A stretch of 64,000 bases of DNA from Congzhengia sp045635085 (GTDB taxonomy: Bacteria > Bacillota > Clostridia > UBA1381 > UBA9506): NCBI GenBank assembly GCA_045635085.1, contig JAZRBM010000008.1:124001-188000 (forward strand), read 5' to 3'. A model generated the notes under the pieces. That model worked only from the letters and a program-made list of their open reading frames with translations, had not been told where the DNA came from and made no database searches. This document shows positions 25,560-34,784 of this stretch, one piece after another (the stretch's first letter is position 1; the number at the start of each line of letters is the position of its first letter). A program made the position numbers and the translations under genes.

Positions 25560-27302
25560 ATGGTAATGAAGAAATTATTACTCGGCAATGCTGCAGTAGC
25601 TCGCGGTGCTTATGAAGCAGGTGTTGGTGTTGTTGCATCGTATCCTGGTACACCGAGTACCGAGATTACTGAAGAAATTGTAAAATTTGAAGAAATATAC
25701 GCAGAATGGTCCCCTAATGAAAAGGTGGCGGCAGAAGTTGCAATAGGTGCATCTATTGCAGGTTCAAGAGCTATGAGTTGTATGAAGCACGTTGGATTAA
25801 ATGTTATGGCAGACCCTGTTTTTACTGTTAGTTATACAGGCGTAAATGGTGGTTTGGTTTTCTGTGTGGCAGATGACCCTGGTATGCACTCGTCTCAAAA
25901 CGAACAGGATTCAAGACACTATGCCCGCGCTTCTAAAATTATGATGCTCGAGCCTGCTGATTCATCAGAATGTAAAGAGTTTACAAAGATGGCATTTTCT
26001 TTATCGGAAAAGTTTGACACACCTGTATTTATAAGACTTTCAACGCGTGTATCACACTCACAGAGCCTGGTTGAGCTTGGAGAGCGTGAAGAAATAGCGC
26101 TAAAGCCTTATGAAAAGAATATCGGCAAATTCGTTATGATGCCTGCAAACGCGATTAAACGTCACGTTGCAGTTGAAGAAAGAATAAAGGCTCAGGAAGA
26201 ATTTGCAGAAAATACCGAGCTTAATGCAATAGAAGAAAATGGGGCAAAAATCGGCGTAGTTTCAGCAGGTATTGCTTATATGTATGCTAAGGAAGCACTA
26301 GGTAATGAAGCTGATTATCTAAAACTCGGTATGGTTTACCCACTGCCTACAAAAAAGATTATAGACTTTGCTAAAAAGTACGACAAGGTTTATGTTATAG
26401 AAGAATTAGACCCGATTATTGAGACTCATTTAAGAGCGCTTGGTATTGATTGTATAGGAAAAGAGGCGTTCACACTACTTGGTGAATATACTCCTAATAT
26501 GATAAGGGAGGCTGTTTTAGGAAAGGCAGCACCAAAGAGTGCTACAATCGATGAAGCAATCCCTGTCCGCCCGCCGGTTATGTGTGCAGGTTGTCCTCAC
26601 AGAGGAACTTTTTATGTTCTTAAAAAACTGGGCCTTGTAGTTTCAGGAGATATAGGCTGCTATACCTTAGGGGCAGTTGCGCCTCTTCAGTCAGTTGATA
26701 CTACAATCTGTATGGGAGCATCAGTCAGTGCAGCTCACGGTATGGCGAAGGCAAGAGGGGCTGAATTTAACAAAAAGCTTGTTTCTGTTATAGGTGATTC
26801 AACCTTTATGCATTCAGGCATTACAGGACTCGTTGATATTGTTTACAATAAGGGAAACAATACGGTAATCATTCTGGATAATTCTATAACCGGTATGACC
26901 GGTCATCAGGAAAACCCGACAACAGGAAAAACAATCCGTGGCGAGGCGACAAAGCAGGTTGATTTAATAAAGCTTTGTAATGCCATAGGTATTGATCACG
27001 TTGTTGTGGCTGACCCGTTTGATGTAAAAGGCTTTGAAAAGGTTGTAAAAGAGGAAGTAGAAAGAGAAGAACCATCAGTTATTATTGCGCAGCGTCCTTG
27101 TGCACTTTTAAAAGGCGTAAAATATGTTGGACATTGCAAGATTACAGATAAATGTAAGAACTGTAAAATGTGTATGAAGCTGGGTTGCCCTGCTATTTCA
27201 ATAAAAGAAAATAAGGTCGTAATAGATGTAACACAATGTAACGGTTGTGGACTTTGTGTAAATGTTTGCCCGTTTGAAGCAATAAAGAAGGAGGATGAGT
27301 AA
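25560..27302 (+). CDS. iorA: Indolepyruvate:ferredoxin oxidoreductase, alpha subunit
   Basis: 580-aa TPP- and Fe-S-containing subunit that interconverts arylpyruvates (indole-, phenyl-, hydroxyphenylpyruvate) and arylacetyl-CoA with reduced ferredoxin. Domains: pyrimidine-binding region (GNAAVARGAYEAGVGVVASYPGTPSTE pattern), CxxC near 347 (CAGCPHRG), the TPP motif GDSTFMHSGITGL with LDNSITGMTGHQ, and a C-terminal ferredoxin domain with two Cys clusters (CKITDKCKNCKMC; CNGCGLCVNVCP). ATG 25560 and ATG 25566 are both possible after AGGAAGG. An 80-base gap before it may hold an extra promoter; otherwise it belongs to the T-box operon. Confidence 0.95.
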   Translation: MVMKKLLLGNAAVARGAYEAGVGVVASYPGTPSTEITEEIVKFEEIYAEWSPNEKVAAEVAIGASIAGSRAMSCMKHVGLNVMADPVFTVSYTGVNGGLVFCVADDPGMHSSQNEQDSRHYARASKIMMLEPADSSECKEFTKMAFSLSEKFDTPVFIRLSTRVSHSQSLVELGEREEIALKPYEKNIGKFVMMPANAIKRHVAVEERIKAQEEFAENTELNAIEENGAKIGVVSAGIAYMYAKEALGNEADYLKLGMVYPLPTKKIIDFAKKYDKVYVIEELDPIIETHLRALGIDCIGKEAFTLLGEYTPNMIREAVLGKAAPKSATIDEAIPVRPPVMCAGCPHRGTFYVLKKLGLVVSGDIGCYTLGAVAPLQSVDTTICMGASVSAAHGMAKARGAEFNKKLVSVIGDSTFMHSGITGLVDIVYNKGNNTVIILDNSITGMTGHQENPTTGKTIRGEATKQVDLIKLCNAIGIDHVVVADPFDVKGFEKVVKEEVEREEPSVIIAQRPCALLKGVKYVGHCKITDKCKNCKMCMKLGCPAISIKENKVVIDVTQCNGCGLCVNVCPFEAIKKEDE

Positions 27303-27304
27303 CC

Positions 27305-27880
27305 ATGACTAAAAATATAATGATAGTTGGTGTTGGCGGTCAGGGTACACTCCTTGCCAGCAGAATTCTGGGAAACACAGTTATAAATGAAGGCTTTGAC
27401 GTTAAGGTGTCAGAGGTTCACGGTATGAGCCAGCGCGGTGGTAGCGTTGTAACCTATGTAAAATATGGCGAAAAGGTATTTTCTCCTATTATCGATAAGG
27501 GTGAAGCAGATATTATTTTAGCTTTTGAGATGCTTGAGGCATATCGTGCACTTCCTTTTCTTAAAAGCGGCGGAAAGATAATCGTAAACGGACAAAAAAT
27601 GAATCCGATGCCTGTAATTACAGGAGCTTGTGAATACCCTGAAAACATTGCAGAAAAAATTGCTCAAAAAGCGCATGTCACCGTAATTGATGCACTGTCA
27701 CTTGCAAAGGAAGCAGGAAACATAAAAGCAGTTAACGTTGTTTTGATAGGCCTTATGGCAAAGTCTACCGACATCGCATACGATAAATGGGTACAGACAA
27801 TTAAGACAACTGTTCCTGAAAAGTTTCTGGATGTGAATTTAAAGGCTTTTGATTTAGGGTATGGAATTGAAAGTAAATGA
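27305..27880 (+). CDS. iorB: Indolepyruvate:ferredoxin oxidoreductase, beta subunit
   Basis: 191-aa gamma-type (pyruvate ferredoxin oxidoreductase catalytic domain) subunit. GVGGQGTLLASRILG near the N terminus and VSEVHGMSQRGGSV (about 37-50) are the family marks; it contributes to CoA and substrate binding. It starts two bases after the iorA stop with AAGGAGG ahead, so IorA and IorB are made together. A strong terminator ends the operon after it. Confidence 0.95.
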   Translation: MTKNIMIVGVGGQGTLLASRILGNTVINEGFDVKVSEVHGMSQRGGSVVTYVKYGEKVFSPIIDKGEADIILAFEMLEAYRALPFLKSGGKIIVNGQKMNPMPVITGACEYPENIAEKIAQKAHVTVIDALSLAKEAGNIKAVNVVLIGLMAKSTDIAYDKWVQTIKTTVPEKFLDVNLKAFDLGYGIESK

Positions 27881-27881
27881 T

Positions 27882-27917
27882 AAAAAGAGACTGTAGTTTA
27901 CTACAGTCTCTTTTTAT
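27882..27917 (+). terminator. Terminator of the T-box/iorAB operon
   Basis: 15-bp perfect stem AAAAAGAGACTGTAG/CTACAGTCTCTTTTT (27882-27896, 27901-27915), loop TTTA. Confidence 0.92.
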
Positions 27918-27932
27918 ATGGGCAAAAATCTG

Positions 27933-27961
27933 TTGTATTTTGTATTCTTGTGTGATAAAAT
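27933..27961 (+). promoter_or_regulatory. Sigma-A promoter of the rlmD-like gene
   Basis: TTGTAT (27933-27938), 17 bases, TAAAAT (27956-27961). The predicted leader is very short (about 9-10 bases) and holds GGTGATC directly before the ATG at 27977. Confidence 0.65.
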
Positions 27962-27976
27962 TGTATCGGTGATCAA

Positions 27977-29344
27977 ATGAATAAAAACGATATTCTTGAA
28001 TTAAATATAGAAAAAACCTCATCAGATGGCAGGGGCATAGGATATATAGATGGGAAAATCTGCTTCGTGCTCGGAACGCTTGCAAAAGAAAAGGTAAAAG
28101 CAAAGATATATACCGTTCACAGCTCTTATATTACAGCAGGGGCAGTAGAGATAATTACCCCATCGCCCTTTCGCCAATACGGATATTGTGACGTGAGCAA
28201 AAGCTGTGGAGGTTGTCCTCTTGCGCACATTGTTTACCCTCATCAGCTTTTGATAAAACGTGAACATATAGTAGACACTCTGGAAAGAATTGGTCAGGTT
28301 AAAAATGCTGATAGTTTGGTGTCTGATACTCTCGGTATGGAGATTCCAAAGTGCTACCGCAACAAGATGGTCTTTCCCGTAGGTCAAAAAAACGGCAGGA
28401 TACAAGGCGGGTTCTACGCTGCCAAAAGTCACGATGTAATAGCTCTTTCATCATGTGCGGTGGGGGAAGATTGTGCAACAAAGGTGCTTTCTTGTGTTGT
28501 TGACTTTTGTAATAAGTCTGGCATTTCGGCTTATGATGAAAAAACACACAAAGGCGCCATAAGGCGCGTGTTTGTCCGTACAGGATTTGTGTCGCGTGAG
28601 CTTATGGTCGTACTCTCTTCTGCCTGTGAGAAAATAAAAAACATTGAAAAACTAATAGAAGAATTAAAAGATTTAGACCTTTGTGGATATTCTTTAAAAA
28701 GCATCATATTAAACATCAATAAAAACAAAAACAATCTCGTTTTGGGCGATGAAAATATCACACTCTGGGGAGGCGATACAATCTCTGACAGTATTTTAGG
28801 ACTTGATTTTACTATTTCGCCGCATAGCTTTTTTCAGGTTAATCCGCTCCAGACCGAAGTGCTTTATAAAAAAGCCCTTGAGTATGCAGACCTTGATTGC
28901 GGAAAAACCGTTTTGGATGTTTACTGTGGTATAGGCACAATATCGCTTTGCGCTGCAAAAAGTGCAAAAGAGGTAATAGGCGTTGAAATAGTTAGCTCAG
29001 CAATAGAAGATGCTAAAGAAAACGCCAAGAAAAACAAACTTTATAATACAGAATTTATCTGTGGTGCAGCAGAAAATGTTGTCCCCGGGCTTATAGCATC
29101 AGGTAAAAGACCTGACGTAGTAATTATTGACCCGCCGAGAAAAGGCAGTGACGAAAAGACGCTCGCAGCGATTGTCCTTGCCAATCCTGAGCGCGTGGTA
29201 TACGTTTCGTGTAATCCTGCTACACTTGCCCGTGATGTAAAATATCTGGTACAAAACGGATATAAGCTTGTGCGTGCAACGCCCGTTGATATGTTCCCTA
29301 ATACTGAACATGTGGAGTGCGTGGCGCTTTTGTGTCGCAAATAA
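27977..29344 (+). CDS. rlmD: 23S rRNA (uracil-5-)-methyltransferase, RlmD/RlmCD family
   Basis: 455-aa SAM-dependent RNA m5U methyltransferase. An N-terminal TRAM domain (about 1-60) is followed by Cys residues of a [4Fe-4S] site (CDVSKSCGGCPLAH, about 67-80, plus a later Cys). SAM motif DVYCGIGTISLCAA is near 315, then DPPRKG and VSCNPATLARD with the catalytic Cys, and the closing catalytic-base segment PNTEHVECVALL. In Bacillus one enzyme (RlmCD) modifies both U747 and U1939; which uridine is used here cannot be read off. Stand-alone unit. Confidence 0.93.
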   Translation: MNKNDILELNIEKTSSDGRGIGYIDGKICFVLGTLAKEKVKAKIYTVHSSYITAGAVEIITPSPFRQYGYCDVSKSCGGCPLAHIVYPHQLLIKREHIVDTLERIGQVKNADSLVSDTLGMEIPKCYRNKMVFPVGQKNGRIQGGFYAAKSHDVIALSSCAVGEDCATKVLSCVVDFCNKSGISAYDEKTHKGAIRRVFVRTGFVSRELMVVLSSACEKIKNIEKLIEELKDLDLCGYSLKSIILNINKNKNNLVLGDENITLWGGDTISDSILGLDFTISPHSFFQVNPLQTEVLYKKALEYADLDCGKTVLDVYCGIGTISLCAAKSAKEVIGVEIVSSAIEDAKENAKKNKLYNTEFICGAAENVVPGLIASGKRPDVVIIDPPRKGSDEKTLAAIVLANPERVVYVSCNPATLARDVKYLVQNGYKLVRATPVDMFPNTEHVECVALLCRK

Positions 29345-29359
29345 TTTAATATACATAAA

Positions 29360-29389
29360 AAGGAGCAGAGGTCAAGGCCACTGCTCCTT
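29360..29389 (-). terminator. Terminator shared by typA and the rlmD-like gene
   Basis: Stem AAGGAGCAG/CTGCTCCTT (29360-29368, 29381-29389). On the minus strand it is followed by TTTTTT, so it mainly ends typA; the plus-strand T-run is weaker. Confidence 0.8.
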
Positions 29390-29406
29390 CTAAATTTTAA
29401 AATCAA

Positions 29407-31233
29407 TTAATTTTGTTTTTTCATGCGACCTGCCAATTTATCGCGGTCTTGTTTTGATAAGATTTTTTTTCTGAGCCTTATGCTTTCAGGTGTGATTTCA
29501 ACAAGCTCATCATCTGAAATAAATTCTAAACACTGCTCTAAACTCATAATGATTGGCGGTGTTAATTTAACTGTATCATCAGAACCTGCTGCACGCATAT
29601 TTGTAACGTGCTTTTTCTTGCAAACGTTAACAGTCAAATCTTCGTTTTTGGCATTTTCGCCAACGACCATCCCCTCGTAAACCTCAACTCCGGGTCCTAA
29701 GAAGAGCGCTCCGCGAAGCTCTGCATTTAAAAGTCCGTAGGCAACTGTTGTGCCTGTTTCCCAGGCTATCATAGAGCCGCGGTTGCGCGACTGAATTTCG
29801 CCTTTAAATTCTTCAAAGCCCTCTAAAATAGAGTTCATAACGCCATTGCCCTTGGTGTCTGTTAAAAATTCGCTGCGATATCCAATTAGGCCACGGGATG
29901 GGATTGTAAATTCAAGTCTCATATATCCATCGTTGTTAGGATACATATTTTCCATCTGGGCTTTTCTTGAACCGAGTTTTTCAATTACATTACCTGAAAA
30001 TTCTTCAGGTACATCGACAACTAAGCGCTCCATAGGCTCTAAAACTTTTCCGTCTTTTTCCTTAAAAATAACCTGAGGACGGGACACCTGAAATTCGTAT
30101 CCTTCACGACGCATAGTTTCAATCAATATGGATAAGTGCAGCTCGCCGCGTCCTGAAACTTTGAAACTGTCGGCACTGTCTGTTTCTTCGACCTTTAAGC
30201 TTACGTTTGTTTCCAGTTCTCGGAAAAGTCTGTCGCGTAAATGTCTTGATGTAACAAACTGGCCCTCTCTTCCTGCAAAGGGGCTGTTGTTTACTATAAA
30301 GTTCATAGAAATTGTGGGCTCATCCACCTCGATAACAGGAAGCGGGTCAATGCAGTCGGTTGCGCAGATTGTTTCGCCGATATTAAAGTCGCCCAGACCT
30401 GAGATAGAAATAATATCACCTGCCAAAACGGATTGTGTTTCGGTTCTTGTTAGGCCTTCAAATGTGTAAATTCTGCCGATTTTAACGTTTGATACAGTTC
30501 CGTCTGCACGGCAAAGCGAAACGTTTTCGCCGTATTTTACTGTACCGCGGGAAACCTTGCCTACTGCAATTTTTCCTATATATTCATCGTAATCGATGTT
30601 AGAGATTCTAAGTTGCAGGGGGTCAGTTGGCGAGCCGACAGGTGATGGTACACTCTCTAAAATAACATCAAAGAGCGGTGTCATATCGTTTTTTAAATCG
30701 TCTAAGGACAAACCGCAGATGCCTTGCTTGGCTGACGCATAAACAACAGGAAAGTCTGCCTGGTCGTCGTTTGCACCGAGGTCAATGAAAAGGTCTAAAA
30801 TTTCGTCGATAACCTCTTCACAACGCGCCTGAGGGCGGTCAATCTTATTGATAACCACGATAGGTTTAAGGTTTAATTCAAGCGCTTTTTTTAAAACAAA
30901 TCTAGTCTGGGGCATAGCACCTTCAAAGGCATCTACAACCAAAAGCACGCCCTCGACCATACCTAAAACACGCTCAACCTCTCCGCCGAAATCTGCGTGT
31001 CCCGGGGTATCTACGATGTTGATTTTTGTACCGTTATGAATAACGGATGTGTTTTTTGAAAGGATTGTGATACCGCGTTCACGCTCTAAATCATTTGAGT
31101 CCATTACACGTTCGTGAACCTGCTCGTTGTCGCGAAATATTCCGCTATTTTTAAACATCGCATCGACCAGTGTTGTTTTACCGTGGTCAACATGAGCGAT
31201 GATTGCAATATTTCTTATGTTATTCTTTTCCAA
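29407..31233 (-). CDS. typA: Ribosome-associated GTPase TypA/BipA
   Basis: 608-aa translational GTPase related to EF-G, involved in ribosome assembly and stress adaptation. G1 AHVDHGKTT begins near residue 13, then the switch ERERGITILSKN, G3 VDTPGHADF and G4 NKID; EF-G-like domains III and V and the TypA-specific C-terminal domain (RGSMIAWETG, GLLNAELRGALFLGPG) follow. The reading frame continues upstream, but TTG 31233 is the right start: GGAGG lies seven bases before it and the protein then begins MEKNNIRN like its family. Confidence 0.95.
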   Translation of the reverse strand: MEKNNIRNIAIIAHVDHGKTTLVDAMFKNSGIFRDNEQVHERVMDSNDLERERGITILSKNTSVIHNGTKINIVDTPGHADFGGEVERVLGMVEGVLLVVDAFEGAMPQTRFVLKKALELNLKPIVVINKIDRPQARCEEVIDEILDLFIDLGANDDQADFPVVYASAKQGICGLSLDDLKNDMTPLFDVILESVPSPVGSPTDPLQLRISNIDYDEYIGKIAVGKVSRGTVKYGENVSLCRADGTVSNVKIGRIYTFEGLTRTETQSVLAGDIISISGLGDFNIGETICATDCIDPLPVIEVDEPTISMNFIVNNSPFAGREGQFVTSRHLRDRLFRELETNVSLKVEETDSADSFKVSGRGELHLSILIETMRREGYEFQVSRPQVIFKEKDGKVLEPMERLVVDVPEEFSGNVIEKLGSRKAQMENMYPNNDGYMRLEFTIPSRGLIGYRSEFLTDTKGNGVMNSILEGFEEFKGEIQSRNRGSMIAWETGTTVAYGLLNAELRGALFLGPGVEVYEGMVVGENAKNEDLTVNVCKKKHVTNMRAAGSDDTVKLTPPIIMSLEQCLEFISDDELVEITPESIRLRKKILSKQDRDKLAGRMKKQN

Positions 31234-31267
31234 AAGAATTCCTCCAATTAAAAATTTCACAAATAAT

Positions 31268-31295
31268 ATTTTAACACAAAAACATAAAAAGTCAA
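31268..31295 (-). promoter_or_regulatory. Sigma-A promoter of typA
   Basis: Minus strand TTGACT (31290-31295), 16 bases, TAAAAT (31268-31273). It lies back-to-back with the lysA promoter, only 7 bases between the two -35 boxes. Confidence 0.72.
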
Positions 31296-31302
31296 ATAAA
31301 AA

Positions 31303-31331
31303 TTGACATGTTGTCATACTTTTGGTAAAAT
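31303..31331 (+). promoter_or_regulatory. Sigma-A promoter of lysA
   Basis: TTGACA (31303-31308), 17 bases, TAAAAT (31326-31331). A near-consensus promoter; no lysine riboswitch fits in the short leader. Confidence 0.82.
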
Positions 31332-31365
31332 AGATAAATAGTCGCAAAAAAAAGGAGAAAAGATA

Positions 31366-32658
31366 GTGATTTCGGAGCATTTGGGAATAAATAATGGTAA
31401 TCTTACAATAGGCAAGGCAGATGCTGTTTCTTTAGCAAAAGAGTATGGCACGCCTCTTTATGTGCTGGACGAAAACAGAATAAGGAAAAACTGCTCGTCT
31501 TACGTTACATCTATGAAGAAATATTATGGCGGTAACGGGAGGATTTTGTTTGCATGTAAAGCTATGTGCATCAAAGAGCTTTGCCGGATTGTAGCTTCAG
31601 AAGAGCTTGGATTAGACGTTGTTTCAGGCGGAGAAATGTATACGGCATATAAATCGGGTTTTCCTATGGACAAGGTGTATTTTCACGGCAACAACAAGAC
31701 AATTGACGAAATAAAAATGGCACTCGATTTAGGTGTGGGCAGATTTGTAGTTGATAATGAATACGAGCTTGAAACAATAAGCAAGCTATCAAAAGAAAGA
31801 AATATCACAGCAAATGTTCTTTTCAGAATTAAGCCCGGTATTGACGCGCATACTCACGAATTCATAAGAACAGGACAGATAGATTCAAAGTTTGGTGTTG
31901 CTCTTGAAACGGGCGAAGCAATAAGCATAATTAAAAAGGCGATTTTATGCGAAAATATAAGATACTGCGGCATACATTGCCACATAGCATCTCAGGTTTT
32001 TGAAGCCTCGTCATTTTGTGAAGCGGCTGAAGTTATGATGAATTTCATCAAAGAAATAAAAGATACCTGCGGCGCAGATACCGATGAATTAAATCTGGGC
32101 GGCGGATTTGGTGTTGCATATACAGAAAAAGACACGCCCATTGCGTATGATGAATACATGAAAGCAGTAAGTGATATTATTCATAAAAAGGCAGACGAGC
32201 TTGGCATAAAGCTTCCGTTCATACTGATGGAGCCGGGCAGAAGCATAGTTGCGGATGCAGGTATCACGCTTTATACAATAGGAAACATCAAAGAAATTCC
32301 AAATATAAGAACCTACGTTTCGGTTGACGGTGGTATGGCAGACAACCCAAGGTATATATTATATCAGGCAGAATATACATTTTTAGTTGCAAACAAAGCA
32401 AATGAGCCAAAAACAGAAACAGTAACAATAGCAGGGAAATGTTGTGAATCCGGAGATTTGTTGGGTGAGCACGTAAAACTTCAAAAGGCACAAATCGGCG
32501 ACATACTTGCGGTGCTCACAACGGGAGCGTATAATTATTCGATGTCAAGTCACTACAACAGAATACCAAATCCCGCGGTGGTTATGGTAAATGACGGAGA
32601 GGCAAAATTAGTGGTTAAGCGTGAAACTTATGAAGATATAATTAAAAATGACTTATAG
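31366..32658 (+). CDS. lysA: Diaminopimelate decarboxylase
   Basis: 430-aa fold-III PLP enzyme that decarboxylates meso-diaminopimelate to lysine, the last step of the pathway. The PLP lysine is in FACKAMCIKEL (near residue 65), with HGNNK, HCHIASQ, the GGGFGV phosphate loop and EPGRSIV; CCESGDLLGE and GAYNYSMSSHYN carry the active-site Cys and Tyr of the second subunit. GTG 31366 is used, with AAGGAG eight bases upstream. The leader is too short for an L box, so lysine feedback control at this gene is not evident. Confidence 0.96.
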   Translation: MISEHLGINNGNLTIGKADAVSLAKEYGTPLYVLDENRIRKNCSSYVTSMKKYYGGNGRILFACKAMCIKELCRIVASEELGLDVVSGGEMYTAYKSGFPMDKVYFHGNNKTIDEIKMALDLGVGRFVVDNEYELETISKLSKERNITANVLFRIKPGIDAHTHEFIRTGQIDSKFGVALETGEAISIIKKAILCENIRYCGIHCHIASQVFEASSFCEAAEVMMNFIKEIKDTCGADTDELNLGGGFGVAYTEKDTPIAYDEYMKAVSDIIHKKADELGIKLPFILMEPGRSIVADAGITLYTIGNIKEIPNIRTYVSVDGGMADNPRYILYQAEYTFLVANKANEPKTETVTIAGKCCESGDLLGEHVKLQKAQIGDILAVLTTGAYNYSMSSHYNRIPNPAVVMVNDGEAKLVVKRETYEDIIKNDL

Positions 32659-32688
32659 AAAACTGCGCATTAGCGCAGTTTTCTATTT
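32656..32688 (+). terminator. Terminator of lysA
   Basis: Perfect 13-bp stem TAGAAAACTGCGC/GCGCAGTTTTCTA (32656-32668, 32673-32685), loop ATTA; the lysA stop codon is the first arm's first three bases. Confidence 0.85.
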
Positions 32689-32791
32689 ATATAAAGAAAA
32701 TCACAAAAGACGATAGAATGTCCTATTAAAAGTGTCTGATTTTTGGGGGAGTATTTCATATGAAAATGGGCTTTATAAGTTTAAAAAAACC

Positions 32792-32820
32792 TTGCTATTA
32801 TCATATGATTGTGATAAAAT
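32792..32820 (+). promoter_or_regulatory. Sigma-A promoter of mnmG and the following cluster
   Basis: TTGCTA (32792-32797), 17 bases, TAAAAT (32815-32820), 43 bases ahead of the mnmG ATG. The preceding 32689-32791 holds no recognisable gene. Confidence 0.68.
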
Positions 32821-32863
32821 ATACTAAAATGGTATAGTTATGACAATTTTTGAGGAGATTAGG

Positions 32864-34780
32864 ATGGAAGATACGAAAGAAACTGTTATTTTGCCTGATG
32901 CTGCGGCATACCTGGCAGAGAGCTACGACGTTGTTGTTATAGGCGGAGGGCATGCAGGTGTAGAAGCGGCACTAGCATCTGCAAGACTTGGGGCAAAGAC
33001 TGCAGTTTTTGCTTTAAATCTTGATACAGTTGCAAATATGCCGTGTAACCCATCTATAGGTGGCACTGCAAAAGGTCATCTCGTGCGTGAAATTGATGCA
33101 CTTGGTGGCGAAATGGGAAAAACTGCGGATAAGACTTTTTTGCAGTCGCGAATGCTTAATCGCGGCAAAGGACCGGCAGTTCATTCTCTGCGCGCGCAAT
33201 CTGACCGAAGAGCTTATCAGGCAGTTATGAAGCACGTTATAGAAAAATGTGAAAATCTTGACTTAAAACAGGCAGAAATCGTTCATATAGAGATTAAAGA
33301 TGGCAAGGTGCAAGGCGTAGTTACAGCAGTTGGTGCGTACTACCCTGCGCAGTGTGTTGTTGTTGCGAGCGGTACATATCTTAAGGGAAAGATAATCATC
33401 GGCGACCACTCATACGGCGGAGGTCCTGACGGTTGTCAGCCGGCAAATGAATTGTCACAGTCGCTATCAGACAGCGGTGTTACTATTATGAGATTTAAAA
33501 CAGGTACGCCTGCAAGAGTTAACCGCTCAACCATTGACTTTTCAAAAATGGAAGTTCAGGAGGGCGACGAGCAAATCGTTCCATTTTCGTTTGAAACTAA
33601 AGATGTAGGCAAAAATACACATGTATGCCACTTGACATATACAAATGCCAAAACGCACAAAATAATAATGGATAACCTTCATCGTTCTCCGCTTTATAGC
33701 GGAAAAATAGAGGGTGTCGGACCGAGATATTGCCCATCTATAGAGGATAAAATAGTAAGATTTAAAGATAAAGAGCGCCATCAGTTGTTTATTGAGCCTA
33801 TGGGAGCGAATACAGAAGAAATGTATGTTCAAGGTATGTCATCGAGCTTGCCTGAAGATGTGCAGCTTGCTATGTTGCGCTCTATTGAGGGGCTTGAAAA
33901 TGTAAAGATGATGCGCACAGCTTATGCCATAGAATACGATTGTGCTGACCCTACACAGATGGATGCAAGTCTGGAGTTTAAAGAGATATCAGGACTTTTT
34001 GGGGCAGGTCAGTTTAACGGAAGTTCAGGTTATGAAGAGGCAGCGGCACAAGGACTGATTGCAGGAATTAATGCAAGCAGAAAAGTGCAGGGAAAAGCTG
34101 CTATTGTACTTGACAGAGCATCAAGCTATATAGGAACACTAATTGATGATTTAGTAACCAAGGGAACACACGAGCCTTACAGAATGATGACGTCGAGATC
34201 TGAGTACAGACTGATTCTGCGTCAGGACAATGCTGATTTTCGCCTGACTCCGCTGGGATATGAAATTGGTTTAATAAGCGAAGAAAGATACGAAAGATTT
34301 AAACAAAAGTGGAAAGCAATAGAAAACGAGGTTGAAAGAATAGAAAAAATAGTACTGCCACCATCTGAAAAGGTTTTAGACTATTTAAATAAACACAATT
34401 CAACGCCTATTTCATCAGGTGCTAAATTCTGCGATTTACTCAAAAGACCTGAGCTTGATTATCTGAGCCTGATGGAACTTACCGAAGATAAAGTGACGCT
34501 TGATGCACAATCAGCCGAAGAGGTTGAGATTTTAGTAAAATACAGTGGGTATATACAAAGACAGAACAAACAGATTGAGCAGTTTAAAAAACTGGAGGCA
34601 AAGAAGCTTCCCAAAAACATCAACTACGATGAAATTTCGGGATTAAGACTTGAAGCAAGACAAAAGCTAAACAAATTAAAGCCGCTCTCAATCGGTCAGG
34701 CAAGTAGAATTTCGGGCGTAAGCCCTGCTGATATTTCGGTGCTCTTGGTATATTTGGAGCAATCAGTAAGAAAGGAATAA
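32864..34780 (+). CDS. mnmG: tRNA uridine-5-carboxymethylaminomethyl modification enzyme MnmG
   Basis: 638-aa FAD protein that, with MnmE, makes cmnm5U34 in tRNAs. The dinucleotide-binding VVIGGGHAGVEAALA starts near residue 24; then NPSIGGTAKGHLVREIDALGG, the second NAD-related GTYLKG, YCPSIEDKI and the C-terminal helical domain (SRSEYRLILRQDNAD; ISGVSPADI). ATG 32864 has GGAG six bases upstream; an in-frame ATG at 32840 lacks an RBS. mnmG normally sits with mnmE/rsmG near the origin; here it heads a different cluster. Confidence 0.96.
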   Translation: MEDTKETVILPDAAAYLAESYDVVVIGGGHAGVEAALASARLGAKTAVFALNLDTVANMPCNPSIGGTAKGHLVREIDALGGEMGKTADKTFLQSRMLNRGKGPAVHSLRAQSDRRAYQAVMKHVIEKCENLDLKQAEIVHIEIKDGKVQGVVTAVGAYYPAQCVVVASGTYLKGKIIIGDHSYGGGPDGCQPANELSQSLSDSGVTIMRFKTGTPARVNRSTIDFSKMEVQEGDEQIVPFSFETKDVGKNTHVCHLTYTNAKTHKIIMDNLHRSPLYSGKIEGVGPRYCPSIEDKIVRFKDKERHQLFIEPMGANTEEMYVQGMSSSLPEDVQLAMLRSIEGLENVKMMRTAYAIEYDCADPTQMDASLEFKEISGLFGAGQFNGSSGYEEAAAQGLIAGINASRKVQGKAAIVLDRASSYIGTLIDDLVTKGTHEPYRMMTSRSEYRLILRQDNADFRLTPLGYEIGLISEERYERFKQKWKAIENEVERIEKIVLPPSEKVLDYLNKHNSTPISSGAKFCDLLKRPELDYLSLMELTEDKVTLDAQSAEEVEILVKYSGYIQRQNKQIEQFKKLEAKKLPKNINYDEISGLRLEARQKLNKLKPLSIGQASRISGVSPADISVLLVYLEQSVRKE

Positions 34781-34784
34781 TATT

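Noticed and set aside
31234..31380. Upstream extension of typA by about 50 residues
   Set aside because: It would read through both the typA and lysA promoters; TTG 31233 has a perfect RBS and the right N terminus.
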